Below, one piece after another: positions 38,894-47,320 of a stretch of 64,000 nucleotides of DNA. The stretch is from Hyphomonadaceae bacterium (lineage in GTDB: Bacteria; Pseudomonadota; Alphaproteobacteria; Caulobacterales; Aquidulcibacteraceae): positions 189,138 through 253,137 of the forward strand of contig JAEUMQ010000001.1 in the NCBI GenBank assembly GCA_016791425.1, written 5' to 3'. How positions within the stretch are numbered: the stretch's first letter is position 1; each line of letters begins with the position of its first letter. The translations under genes were made by a program, and so were the position numbers. Under the pieces are notes generated by a model. The model had not been told where the DNA came from. It did not search any database and was given only the letters and a program-made list of their open reading frames with translations.

Positions 38894-41107
38894 TCAGGCG
38901 GCTGCCTTGGCTTTCTTGCCGCCGAAGCGCTGGTAGAAGCTCTCGTTCTTCGCAGCCATGTCCCGGAGCAGCTTTGGCGGCGTGAAGCGCTCGCCGTATT
39001 GCTGCGCGAGCCGATCGGCTTCCTTCACAAAGGCGGCCGCGCCCCAGAAGAGATCCATGTAGCTGACGCAGCCGCCTGAATACGGCGCAAAGCCCCACGC
39101 CAGGATCGAGCCGACGTCCGCGTCGCGCGGATCGGTGATCACGCCCTCCTCGAAGCAGCGCGCCACTTCGATGCATTGCCGGAAGAGGAAGCGCTTGGTG
39201 AGCTCGGCCTTGAGCTCCGGCGGGCACTCGCGCACTTTCGTGGCGACGCGCTGGGAGATCTCCGGCCAGATGCGCGTGGGCTTGCCGTCGGCGCCGTACT
39301 CGTAGAAGCCTTTGCCGGCCTTGCGGCCCGCGCGGCCCTTCTCCTCAACGATCCAGGCCAGCAAGCCGCTGCGCGGGTCCTTGCTGATATCGGCGCCGGT
39401 GGCCTCCGCGTTGGCGCGCCCGATCTTGAGCGCGGTGTCGAGCCCGACGGAGTCCGACACTTCAAGCGGCCCCATCGGCATGCCGCATTGGCGCCCGACA
39501 TTCTCGATGATCGCCGGCGCGACGCCCTCCATGAGCATCTCGATGCCTTCGGTCGTGTACGTGCCGAAGCAGCGCGAGGTGTAGAAGCCGCGATGATCGT
39601 TCACCACGATCGGCGTCTTGCGGATCTTCAGCACGTAATCGACGGCCTTCGCGAGCGTCTCCTGGCTCGTCTCCTTGCCCATGATGATCTCGACGAGACC
39701 CATGCGCTCCACCGGCGAGAAGAAATGGATGCCGATGAAGTTCTTCTTGCGCACGGAGGACTCCGCCAGGCCCGTGATCGGCAGCGTAGAGGTGTTCGAG
39801 CCGAACACGACCGTGTCGCCCATCACCGCCTCGGCCTTCTTGATGATGTCGGCCTTGAGCGCGGGATTCTCGAACACCGCCTCGATGACGAGATCGGCGC
39901 CTTTGATGTCGTTGTAATCCGTGCTCGGCTTGATCTTGGCCAGGAGGTCGTCGCCCTTATCCTTGGTGATGCGGCCACGGCCGACATCCTTCTCCACGAT
40001 CTTCTTCGAATAATCCTTGCCCTTCTCGGCGTTCTCCATCGAGACGTCGATGAGCACGGTATCGACGCCCGCCTTCGCCTGCACATAGGCGATGCCTGCG
40101 CCCATGAGCCCCGCGCCGATGACGACGACCTTCTTCACGTCGAGCGCCGGGACGCCTTCGGGGCGGTTGGCGCCCTTGCCGAGCGCCTGCATCGACACGA
40201 AGAGCGAGCGGATCATGCCCTTCGCCTGCGGCGTGTTCGCTGTCTTCACGAAATAGCGGCTCTCGATGCGCAGCGCCGCGTCGATCGGCACCTGCATGCC
40301 TTCATAGATGCACGAGAGAATGTTGCGCTGCGCGGGATAATTGAGGCTCGTCTGCTTGGACACCATCGCGTTGCCGCCGATGGCGATCATCGCGCCCGCG
40401 GGCGTGTAAGGCCCGTCCTTCACGCGATAGCCTTTGACGTCCCACGGCGCGACCGCCGAGGGCGAGCCCTTGAGCCACTTCTTCGCCGCCTCGACCGTCT
40501 GCCCCGCGGGGACCACCTCATTGACGAAGCCGAGCGACTTGGCGTCCTGTGGGCTCTTGTCCTGCCCTTGCAGGATCATCATCGCGGCGTTCTGCACCCC
40601 GATGAGCCGCGGCAGGCGCTGCGTGCCGCCGGCGCCCGGCAGGAGGCCGACCTTCGATTCCGGCAGCCCGAGCTTGATCTTCGGATTGTCGGCCGCGACG
40701 CGATAATGGCACGCGAGCGCGATCTCCAGGCCGCCGCCGAGCGCGAGCCCTTCGAGCGCGCACGCCACCGGCTTGCCGCACGTCTCGATCGCGCGCAGCG
40801 TCTTGTTGAGCGTGAACGCGCGCTCGAACTGCGCCTTGTTCTTCTCTTCCTCGGACTTCGCCGCGCCGCCCGAGCCGGTGAACTGCCCCTCGTCCATTTC
40901 GCCGAGATCGGCGCCGGCGCAGAACCCGCTCGTCTTGCCCGAGGCGATGACCGCGCCCTTGATCTTCTCGTCGCTCTTGATGCGCTGAACGATCTCGACG
41001 AGGTCCTTCATCACCCCGCCGGTGATGGTGTTCATCGAGCGGCCCGGCACGTCGAACGTGATGAGCGCGATGCCGTCGCTATCGACGTCGATCTTGAAAT
41101 TTTCCAT
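38894..41107 (-). CDS. fadJ: fatty-acid oxidation multifunctional enzyme (FadJ/FadB-like)
   Basis: A 737-residue fusion of enoyl-CoA hydratase and 3-hydroxyacyl-CoA dehydrogenase. Start at MENFKIDVD, with AGAGGAGACG upstream. The hydratase part has GGGLEIALACHYRVA and the Glu residues of KLGLPESKVGLLPGAGGTQR. The dehydrogenase part has the Rossmann loop VVIGAGLMGAGIAYVQ and catalytic HFFSPVERMGLVEI. The C-terminal 6-phosphogluconate-like helices include AGKGFYEY. It converts enoyl-CoA to 3-ketoacyl-CoA. It is the last gene of the operon, with a DUF559 gene lying between it and its thiolase. Confidence 0.9.
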   Translation of the reverse strand: MENFKIDVDSDGIALITFDVPGRSMNTITGGVMKDLVEIVQRIKSDEKIKGAVIASGKTSGFCAGADLGEMDEGQFTGSGGAAKSEEEKNKAQFERAFTLNKTLRAIETCGKPVACALEGLALGGGLEIALACHYRVAADNPKIKLGLPESKVGLLPGAGGTQRLPRLIGVQNAAMMILQGQDKSPQDAKSLGFVNEVVPAGQTVEAAKKWLKGSPSAVAPWDVKGYRVKDGPYTPAGAMIAIGGNAMVSKQTSLNYPAQRNILSCIYEGMQVPIDAALRIESRYFVKTANTPQAKGMIRSLFVSMQALGKGANRPEGVPALDVKKVVVIGAGLMGAGIAYVQAKAGVDTVLIDVSMENAEKGKDYSKKIVEKDVGRGRITKDKGDDLLAKIKPSTDYNDIKGADLVIEAVFENPALKADIIKKAEAVMGDTVVFGSNTSTLPITGLAESSVRKKNFIGIHFFSPVERMGLVEIIMGKETSQETLAKAVDYVLKIRKTPIVVNDHRGFYTSRCFGTYTTEGIEMLMEGVAPAIIENVGRQCGMPMGPLEVSDSVGLDTALKIGRANAEATGADISKDPRSGLLAWIVEEKGRAGRKAGKGFYEYGADGKPTRIWPEISQRVATKVRECPPELKAELTKRFLFRQCIEVARCFEEGVITDPRDADVGSILAWGFAPYSGGCVSYMDLFWGAAAFVKEADRLAQQYGERFTPPKLLRDMAAKNESFYQRFGGKKAKAAA

Positions 41108-41118
41108 GGACGTCTCCT

Positions 41119-41625
41119 CTAACCTTTCAAACTTGGGCGTTTTCCTCCCCCGTTTACGGGGGAGGTGGTCGCGGAGCGACCGGAGGGGGCGCGAGCGATG
41201 GACCGTCGGATTGCGTCCAACACGAACTCGATGTCGGCCCTTACATCGTCGTCCGAAACACGCAGCGTCCGCCATCCAGCGCGCGCCAGCACGTACTCGC
41301 GCTGCGCATCGTGCTCCTGCGCCTCAGCCGACGAATGTGCCGATCCATCGACCTCCACAATCAATCGAGCTTCGACACAGGCGAAGTCCGCGACGAACGA
41401 AAGCACCGGATGCTGCCGCCGAAAGCGATGCCCTTCCAACTGCCGGCGACGAAGACGAGACCACAGGATGACCTCGCCTTCCGTCATTTGCCGACGAAGC
41501 GAACGAGCGAGAGGGCGGGAGCTCGACTCGTTCAGGCGGATGCGCGGCTGCGCCCCCTCCGTCGCGCTTCGCGCGCCACCTCCCCCGTTCACGGGGGAGG
41601 AAAGAGCCTCTCGCTCGTCCGTCAC
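41119..41625 (-). CDS. DUF559 (Vsr/endonuclease-fold) protein between REPs
   Basis: A 168-codon frame starting with GTG directly after the thiolase stop (TAATGTG) and ending with TAG 11 bp before the fadJ ATG. The DUF559 core (about 38-140) has the conserved QMTEGEVILWSRLRRRQL, FRRQHPVLSFVADFACVEAR and LIVEVDGSAHSSAEAQ, giving likely catalytic Glu51, Asp80 and Glu91, and ends WRTLRVSDDDV. Both termini (about 9-26 and 145-161) are translations of REP sequence (SSPVNGGGG and TTSPVNGGG). The family has the Vsr-like nuclease fold of unknown role. The frame and flanks suggest the gene arrived as a cassette in a beta-oxidation operon. Confidence 0.72.
   Translation of the reverse strand: MTDEREALSSPVNGGGGARSATEGAQPRIRLNESSSRPLARSLRRQMTEGEVILWSRLRRRQLEGHRFRRQHPVLSFVADFACVEARLIVEVDGSAHSSAEAQEHDAQREYVLARAGWRTLRVSDDDVRADIEFVLDAIRRSIARAPSGRSATTSPVNGGGKRPSLKG
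41144..41192. repeat. REP type A, left flank of DUF559 gene
   Basis: Hairpin CCTCCCCCGTTTACGGGGGAGG (41144-41165; arms of 9), then TG and a small stem GTCGC/GCGAC, then CGGAGGGGGCGC. Its mirror lies at 41550-41600. Confidence 0.75.
41550..41600. repeat. REP type A, right flank of DUF559 gene
   Basis: Mirror of the left REP: GCGCCCCCTCCG, stem GCGCG/CGCGC, CA, then hairpin CCTCCCCC-GTTCAC-GGGGGAGG (41579-41600). Outer hairpins face outward and tails face inward, the same layout as the empty pair at 11294-11433. Confidence 0.75.
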
Positions 41626-41626
41626 A

Positions 41627-42838
41627 TTACACCCGTTCGATCACCGTCGCCGTGCCCATGCCGGCGCCGACGCACAGCGTAATGAGCGCGCGTTCCTTGT
41701 CGGCGCGCTCGAGCTCATCGACCATCGTCCCGAGGATCATCGCGCCGGTCGCGCCCAGCGGATGGCCCATCGCGATGGCGCCGCCGTTCACGTTCACCTT
41801 CTCCATGTCGAGCTCGAGCGCCTGCACCCAACGCAGCACGACGGCGGCGAACGCCTCGTTGAGCTCCCAGAGATCGATGTCCTGCTTCTTGAGGCCGAGC
41901 TTCCGCATCAGCTTCTGCGTCGCGTATTCCGGGCCCGTCAGCATGATCGACGGCTCCGAGCCGATCGACGCGCCGCCGAGGATCTTCGCGCGCGCCTTCA
42001 ACCCGAGCGCATCGCCCATCTCCTTGGTGCCGATGAGCACGCCAGCGGCGCCATCGACCACGCCCGACGAATTGCCGGCATGGTGCACGTGATTGACCTT
42101 CTCCACTTCCGGATAGCGCTGCAGCACGACGGCGTCGAAGCCGGGCATCATCTCGCCCTGGCCCTTGAACGAAGCTTCGAGCGAGGCGAGCGATTGCATC
42201 GTCGTCTCCGGGCGCATGTGCTCGTCATGATCGAGCAGCGTGACGCCGAGCTGATCCTTCACCGGCGTGACCGATTTCTTGAACCGCCCTTCCTTCCACG
42301 CCTTCGCCGCGCGCTGCTGGCTTTGCACCGCGTACGCGTCCACATCGTCGCGCGAGAAGCCGAACTTCGTCGCGATGAGATCGGCGCCGATGCCCTGCGG
42401 GGCGAAATACGTCTTGAGCGCGATCGAGGGATCGGACGCCCAGGCGCCGCCATTGGAGCCCATCGGCACGCGGCTCATGGCTTCCACGCCGCCGCCGATC
42501 GCAAGATCGGCCTCGCCCGACTTCACCTTCGCCGCGGCGATGTTGCACGCTTCCAGGCCCGACGCGCAGAAGCGGTCCACCTGCACGCCCGCGACCGTCT
42601 CGGCGTAATCGGCATTGAGCACCGCGACCCGCGCGATGTCGCTGCCCTGCTCCCCGATCGGCGTCACGCAGCCGAGATAGACGTCGTCCACCTTCGCCGT
42701 GTCGAGATTGTTCCGGTCGCGGAGGTTCTGCAGCATCTGCGTCGCGAGCGAGAGCGCGGTCACCTCGTGCAGCGTGCCCGTGTTCTTTCCGCGCCCGCGC
42801 GGCGTGCGCACCGCATCGAAAATATAAGCGTCAGCCAT
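41627..42838 (-). CDS. fadA: acetyl-CoA acyltransferase (thiolase, FadA-like)
   Basis: A 403-residue thiolase from ATG 42838. The acylated nucleophile is Cys91 ([13 protein letters not shown]), the active-site His is in [16 protein letters not shown], and the second Cys in [10 protein letters not shown] near the C-terminus. It splits 3-ketoacyl-CoA with CoA, the last beta-oxidation step. It follows two tiny membrane-protein genes and precedes DUF559 and fadJ on the same strand. GGGAG lies 9 bp upstream. Confidence 0.9.
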   Translation of the reverse strand: MADAYIFDAVRTPRGRGKNTGTLHEVTALSLATQMLQNLRDRNNLDTAKVDDVYLGCVTPIGEQGSDIARVAVLNADYAETVAGVQVDRFCASGLEACNIAAAKVKSGEADLAIGGGVEAMSRVPMGSNGGAWASDPSIALKTYFAPQGIGADLIATKFGFSRDDVDAYAVQSQQRAAKAWKEGRFKKSVTPVKDQLGVTLLDHDEHMRPETTMQSLASLEASFKGQGEMMPGFDAVVLQRYPEVEKVNHVHHAGNSSGVVDGAAGVLIGTKEMGDALGLKARAKILGGASIGSEPSIMLTGPEYATQKLMRKLGLKKQDIDLWELNEAFAAVVLRWVQALELDMEKVNVNGGAIAMGHPLGATGAMILGTMVDELERADKERALITLCVGAGMGTATVIERV

Positions 42839-42976
42839 CGTCTTCACTCCCAAGCGGCTTGCCGCCGCCTTTCGCCCTGCCTGGGACCGGAGGCGTCCCT
42901 GGCGCGCCCAAAAGCCAAGTTTGGCCGCGCCTACCTTCCGCACCGCTGCGCCCGGGCCGGACGCAGCGTGGATGTC

Positions 42977-43117
42977 TCACTCAGCCTGCTGTCGCGCCGC
43001 GTGGTCGCGCGCCCAGCGCTTTTCGGATTCCTTGAGTCGCCACATGACAACGAGGTGCATCGCGTAGAACACGGCGCCGGCGAGGATAGGGAACATCCAC
43101 AGTTGGAGCTCAACCAT
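42977..43117 (-). CDS. 46-residue membrane protein
   Basis: A short gene whose ATG at 43117 overlaps the previous stop by 8 bp. It reads as one membrane helix (LWMFPILAGAVFYAMHLVVMW type, about residues 6-26) followed by a basic tail (RLKESEKRWARDHAARQQ). No family is recognised. The overlap and the operon position between OsmC and the thiolase support a real gene. Confidence 0.6.
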   Translation of the reverse strand: MVELQLWMFPILAGAVFYAMHLVVMWRLKESEKRWARDHAARQQAE

Positions 43118-43316
43118 TCGTCACCTTCATTCCGGCCAACAGATCAGCAGCAATGATGTGGAACAGAACTGCGACACCGATAAACGCGCTTGCGAGAGCC
43201 CAATTGCTGCTGCCGATCGCGGCGAAGCCCGCGCCGCCCGCTGCAGCGACGCCGACCGCGTTCAGGAACGCGGCATGCGACTTGATCACCTCGTTATGGC
43301 GCTCGTCGAGCGTCAC
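43110..43316 (-). CDS. 68-residue two-helix membrane protein
   Basis: Starts with GTG in the GTGA overlap of the osmC stop. N-terminal amphipathic part (LDERHNEVIKSHAAFLNAV), then two hydrophobic helices (GVAAAGGAGFAAIGSS and LASAFIGVAVLFHIIAADLL). No family is recognised. It is coupled to osmC upstream and to the 46-residue gene downstream, so all are probably translated together. Confidence 0.62.
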   Translation of the reverse strand: MTLDERHNEVIKSHAAFLNAVGVAAAGGAGFAAIGSSNWALASAFIGVAVLFHIIAADLLAGMKVTNG

Positions 43317-43777
43317 GGCGCGGCCTCCACCGTCACGTCGCCCTTGAACGAATTGGCGATGAAGCAGAGCTCATGCGAGCGGTGATGCAGGTCTTCGAGC
43401 TCAGCGGGGGTCGGTCGCTTGTCGCCGCCCCACGCGATCTGCGGCCGCAGCGTCACTCTCGTCAGCGCGAACCGATGCTCGCCGATCTTCTCCATGACGC
43501 CCTTGGCGGCATCGACATAGGAATCAATCACGAACCCGTCGCGGCGGGCGAGATCGAGGAAGGTGAGCATGTGGCAGGACGAGAGCGCCGCCACCAGCAT
43601 CTCCTCCGGATCCACCGCATCGGCGCGCGACATCGGCTCGCGCACGACGCTCGGCGACGAGGAGCCGGGCATGATAGCCCCGCCGTCGAAGCTGATCTCG
43701 TGGAAACGAGAATACTTGCCGTCGGCGAACGACGCATCGCCGCGCTTCCAGGAAATCGTGGCGTCGTGGCTCGCCAT
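43313..43777 (-). CDS. OsmC-family peroxiredoxin-like protein
   Basis: A 154-residue OsmC/Ohr-superfamily protein. The two redox cysteines are in LSSCHMLTFLDLARRDG and RSHELCFIANS. The fold opens with a K-R-G-D-x-S strand and an acidic loop. Members reduce organic hydroperoxides with thiols; here it probably detoxifies lipid peroxides near beta-oxidation. Its ATG overlaps the acyl-CoA dehydrogenase stop (TGATG). Confidence 0.85.
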   Translation of the reverse strand: MASHDATISWKRGDASFADGKYSRFHEISFDGGAIMPGSSSPSVVREPMSRADAVDPEEMLVAALSSCHMLTFLDLARRDGFVIDSYVDAAKGVMEKIGEHRFALTRVTLRPQIAWGGDKRPTPAELEDLHHRSHELCFIANSFKGDVTVEAAP

Positions 43778-45570
43778 CAGAACGCGTCCGCGGCGAGCGC
43801 CATCATCGAGGCGGAGCCCGCCTTCACCTTGGCGAGGTGCGCGGCCGAATCCGGCGCCATGCGCTCCACGAAATAACGCCCCGTCGCGAGCTTGCCGTCA
43901 TAGAAGGGATCGGCCGCCCCGCCATTCGCCTTCGCTTCGAGCGAAGCCTTCGCCATCAGCGCCCACATATAGGAAAGCGCGGTGATCCCGAAGAGATGCA
44001 TGTAATCGTGGCTCGCCGCGCCCGCATTGTCGAAGTTCGTCATCGCGTTCGCCATCAGCCATTGCGTGGCCTCCTGCAGATCGCCCTTCGACTTCTTCAG
44101 GCCATCGACGAAGACCTTCAGCTTCTCGTCGCCCTCGTTCTCGCCGATGAACGCGTCGATCTCGTTGAAGAACGTGAACACCGCGCGCCCGCCATTCGCC
44201 GCGAGCTTGCGCCCGACGAGATCGAGCGCCTGCACGCCGTTCGCGCCTTCATAGATCATCGTGATCCGCGCATCGCGCACGAACTGGCTCATGCCCCATT
44301 CTTCGATATAGCCGTGGCCGCCATAGATCTGCTGGCAGTTCGTGGCCGTCTCGTAGCCCTTGTCGGTCATGTAGCCTTTGATCACCGGCGTCATCAGCGC
44401 CATGTAGTCGCCAGCCTTCTCGCGCACCTTCTCGTCCGGCGAGTTCTCCAGGAGGTCGCCATAAAGCGCCGTCCAGAATGCGAACGCGCGCGCGCCTTCG
44501 TTGAAGCTCTTCGCGTCCATCAGCATGCGCCGCACGTCGGGATGCACGATGATCGGGTCGGCCGGCCCTTCGGAATTCTTCGGGCCGGTCAGCGAACGCC
44601 CCTGGATGCGGTCCTTCGCATAGGCGAGACCGTTCTGGTACGCGACCGCGCTTTGCGACAGCCCCTGCAAGCCCACGCCCAGCCGCGCCATGTTCATCAT
44701 CGTGAACATCGCAACCAGGCCCTTGTTCTCCTGCCCGATAAGGAAGCCCGTCGCCTCGTCGTAATTGAGCACGCACGTCGAATTGCCGTGAATGCCCATC
44801 TTCTCTTCGATCTTGCCGCACGCCACGCCGTTGCGGGCGCCGAGCGAGCCGTCGTCCTTCACCAGGAATTTCGGCACGATGAAAAGCGAGATGCCTTTGG
44901 TGCCTTGCGGCGCCCCTTCGATGCGCGCGAGCACCAGATGGATGATGTTGTCGGCGAGATCGTGCTCGCCGGCCGAGATGAAGATCTTCTGCCCGCTGAT
45001 CTTGTAGCTGCCGTCCCCCTGCGGAACCGCCTTCGTGCGCAGCAAGCCAAGGTCCGTGCCGCAATGCGGCTCCGTGAGGTTCATCGTGCCGGTCCATTCG
45101 CCGCTCACGATCTTCGGCAGATAGGTTTCCTTCTGCTCCTGGCTGCCGTGATGCAGGATCGCCTCGTACGCGCCGTGCGAAAGCCCCGGATACATCCCGA
45201 ACGCCATGTTCGCGCTCGCCACCATTTCGGAGAACGCGAGATTGACCACGCGCGGCAGCCCCTGCCCGCCGAATTCCGGCGTCGAGCCGATGCCCGGCCA
45301 CCCCGCCTCGACATATTGCTTGTAGGCGTCCTTGAAGCCGGTCGGCGTCGTCACCGAGCCGTCCGCGTGCCGCACGCAGCCCTCCTCGTCGCCGACCGCG
45401 TTCAGCGGCGCGAGCACGCCCTCGCAGAACTTCGCGCCCTCTTCGAGCACCTGGTCGATGAGGTCGAGGGATGCATCCTGGAAGCCGGGCATGTTGGCGT
45501 AGCGCTCGATATGCAGAAGGTCGCGGAAGATGAAGCGATAGTCGCGCAGCGGGGCGGAATAGCTGGGCAT
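43777..45570 (-). CDS. acyl-CoA dehydrogenase, long form
   Basis: A 597-residue acyl-CoA dehydrogenase with the extra C-terminal helical domain found in the 600-residue branch. FAD/acyl-binding motifs: MNLTEPHCGTDLGLLRTKA, KIFISAGEHDLADNI, and the catalytic base Glu in MIYEGANGVQALDLVGRK. It makes the first beta-oxidation double bond. Ribosome site AAGGGAG. It is the first enzyme gene of the operon, 102 bp after the MerR regulator on the same strand. Confidence 0.9.
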   Translation of the reverse strand: MPSYSAPLRDYRFIFRDLLHIERYANMPGFQDASLDLIDQVLEEGAKFCEGVLAPLNAVGDEEGCVRHADGSVTTPTGFKDAYKQYVEAGWPGIGSTPEFGGQGLPRVVNLAFSEMVASANMAFGMYPGLSHGAYEAILHHGSQEQKETYLPKIVSGEWTGTMNLTEPHCGTDLGLLRTKAVPQGDGSYKISGQKIFISAGEHDLADNIIHLVLARIEGAPQGTKGISLFIVPKFLVKDDGSLGARNGVACGKIEEKMGIHGNSTCVLNYDEATGFLIGQENKGLVAMFTMMNMARLGVGLQGLSQSAVAYQNGLAYAKDRIQGRSLTGPKNSEGPADPIIVHPDVRRMLMDAKSFNEGARAFAFWTALYGDLLENSPDEKVREKAGDYMALMTPVIKGYMTDKGYETATNCQQIYGGHGYIEEWGMSQFVRDARITMIYEGANGVQALDLVGRKLAANGGRAVFTFFNEIDAFIGENEGDEKLKVFVDGLKKSKGDLQEATQWLMANAMTNFDNAGAASHDYMHLFGITALSYMWALMAKASLEAKANGGAADPFYDGKLATGRYFVERMAPDSAAHLAKVKAGSASMMALAADAF

Positions 45571-45672
45571 CTACGGGGCTCCCTTACGTTTTGACTATGT
45601 GTGCGAACGCGCGCGTGGCTTAGCGCGCTTTCTCCTTGCCTGCATCTCAAGTGTGCGTCACGCCGCGGGCGT

Positions 45673-46125
45673 TCACGCCTCGGCGAGGCGCCGGCGCGCT
45701 TCGCGCTCATAGGCGCGCGCCGCCGAGATCGTCGCGGCCGGCGCCTTTTCGGCAAGAACCTGCTCCAGCCGCGCGATGCCGTCCTTCAGCGCATCGATCG
45801 CGCCCTCGATGTCGTGGCGCTGCTCTTCGAGCGCGACGAGCCGCTCGCGGAATTTCTTCAGCGCCGCCTCGTTCTGCGCGCGGTGCTGCTCGTCGGCATT
45901 GTAGAGATCGAGCAGCTCCTTGATCTCCACCAGCGGCAGCCCGACGCTCTTGCCCTTGAGCACCAGCACCAGGCGCGCGCGGTCCCGGCCCGAATAGACC
46001 CGGTTGAGCCCGTCCCGCTGCGGCGCGAGCAGCCCCTTGTCTTCATAGAAACGCAGCGCGCGCGGCGTGACTTTGAACTCGCGCGCCAGCTCGGAAATCG
46101 TGAACGTCCGCTCCGGACGAACCAT
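45673..46125 (-). CDS. MerR-family regulator of the beta-oxidation operon
   Basis: A 150-residue MerR-type regulator. HTH in FTISELAREFKVTPRALRFY then EDKGLLAPQRDGLNRVYSG; the long coiled-coil dimer helix is about 75-125. No cysteines for metal binding. The group (LiuR-like) controls branched-chain and fatty-acid degradation in proteobacteria. A matching palindromic operator lies 35 bp upstream of its own start. It is followed by the acyl-CoA dehydrogenase, so it probably regulates itself and the whole operon. Confidence 0.8.
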   Translation of the reverse strand: MVRPERTFTISELAREFKVTPRALRFYEDKGLLAPQRDGLNRVYSGRDRARLVLVLKGKSVGLPLVEIKELLDLYNADEQHRAQNEAALKKFRERLVALEEQRHDIEGAIDALKDGIARLEQVLAEKAPAATISAARAYEREARRRLAEA

Positions 46126-46159
46126 GGGGACCTCCCTGCCTGTTGGGCGGCCGTTTACC

Positions 46160-46179
46160 TGACGCTAACGTCAACGTCA
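46160..46179. promoter_or_regulatory. candidate MerR/LiuR-type operator
   Basis: TGACG-CTAA-CGTCA is a perfect palindrome (46160-46173), with an extra ACGTCAA beside it. On the minus strand this gives TTGACG-TTGACG-TTAG, where a promoter -35 could sit. It lies between the MerR gene start (46125) and the divergent lipoprotein gene (46288). Confidence 0.5.
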
Positions 46180-46287
46180 AGCGCCATTTCGCAACGATAC
46201 GTGGCGTTGCGGCAAGTGCTCGCGGTCACGGTGGAAACTCACGGATTTGAGAGAGCCTCCCGCTCCACGCTTTGCTATGGAGACCGC

Positions 46288-47073
46288 GTGCGCGCTTCTT
46301 TCGCCCTCCTGCTTGCGGTCGCGCTCGCGCTTGGCGCGTGCGGCAAGAAGCCGAGCGGCCGGCAGTTGGCGGCGCGGCTGGACTGCGTGGAGGTCGAGGG
46401 CGTCGAGCCGCTGCTGCAGCGCCCGAAAGGCGACGTGATCCTGATCGAGGGCGATGATTCCGCCGTGCGAGCGGCGCAGGCCATCGGGTGCGCCGCGGCC
46501 CGCCAGGGCGAGCGGGTCATGTGGGGCGTCAGCGCCGAAGCGGCCCCGGAAGCCGACTTCGCCGCGCCGGCCGCCCCCACGCCCGCCCTGATGCGCGCCT
46601 GGGCGGCCATGACCGATCGCTTCCGCAGCGCCGGCGCCGATGTCGAATTGGTGACGCTGACGACGCCGGGCCTGACAGAAACGCCCGCGATTGCGCCCAA
46701 TCCCGCAGCGGACGTCTCCGGCGAAGCACGCGCACGCCGCCTCGAAGGCGCGCTGGACGATGTGCGCGCGCGGCTGTCGCCGGAGCGCACGATCCTGTTC
46801 GTGTCCTCGCCCGACGGCGCGCGTGCGCCTGTCGGCCTCTCCGGCGAAACTTGGCGACCGCTCGGCGCCCGCTTGCCGCCGCAGAAGTCGATATCGCTGC
46901 GCGCCGAAGCGAGCGCCAAACCGGGCGTGCGTGTGCGGCTGACGCCCTTCGAGGACTTGCCCGCCGTGGGCGCGGCCCTGCGTTATGACGGGATCGTCGA
47001 GGTCGGCCCGCCCTTGAGCGAGTCGCAGCGCGCCGAGCAGGCGCCGCTCCGGCTGCGCGCCCGCACGTCATAA
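46288..47073 (+). CDS. lipoprotein of unknown function
   Basis: A 261-residue lipoprotein. GTG at 46288 follows GGAGA; the signal peptide (FALLLAVALALGACGKK) ends in the lipobox LGAC. The mature part has alpha/beta strands such as DVILIEGDDSAVRAAQAIGC and TILFVSSPDGARAPVGLSG, possibly a Rossmann-like fold. No motif identified. It stands between the MerR regulator (divergent) and podJ. Confidence 0.65.
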   Translation: MRASFALLLAVALALGACGKKPSGRQLAARLDCVEVEGVEPLLQRPKGDVILIEGDDSAVRAAQAIGCAAARQGERVMWGVSAEAAPEADFAAPAAPTPALMRAWAAMTDRFRSAGADVELVTLTTPGLTETPAIAPNPAADVSGEARARRLEGALDDVRARLSPERTILFVSSPDGARAPVGLSGETWRPLGARLPPQKSISLRAEASAKPGVRVRLTPFEDLPAVGAALRYDGIVEVGPPLSESQRAEQAPLRLRARTS

Positions 47074-47178
47074 ATCCATCGCTTCATATTCTTCGAACTT
47101 CCCGCGCGACTGTTTCCCTCACGAAACCGTCATTGATCCACGCCGATTTCGTCCACAAACGGGCCTGCAAGACGGCTC

Positions 47179-47187
47179 TTATCCACA
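47179..47187. promoter_or_regulatory. DnaA box upstream of podJ
   Basis: A perfect TTATCCACA, the DnaA consensus, 134 bp before the podJ ATG. In Caulobacter, podJ transcription is activated by DnaA, so this conserved placement is meaningful. Confidence 0.6.
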
Positions 47188-47215
47188 GTTGGCGGGCACC
47201 GGAGCCCAATGAGAT

Positions 47216-47230
47216 TTTACGCACCATTAA
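47216..47230. promoter_or_regulatory. degenerate CtrA box upstream of podJ
   Basis: TTTA at 47216-47219 and TTAA at 47227-47230, seven bases apart; one mismatch from TTAA-N7-TTAA. A GATTC (CcrM/GcrA-type GANTC) site follows at 47269-47273, close to the ATG at 47321. Confidence 0.4.
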
Positions 47231-47320
47231 GGGGCGCCCAACTTTGATCGATCCTCAGAGAGCAGGCTGATTCTGTTCTGCGCTTCACGCGCACGAAGAG
47301 ATGGCGGGACGAGGTTCAAG

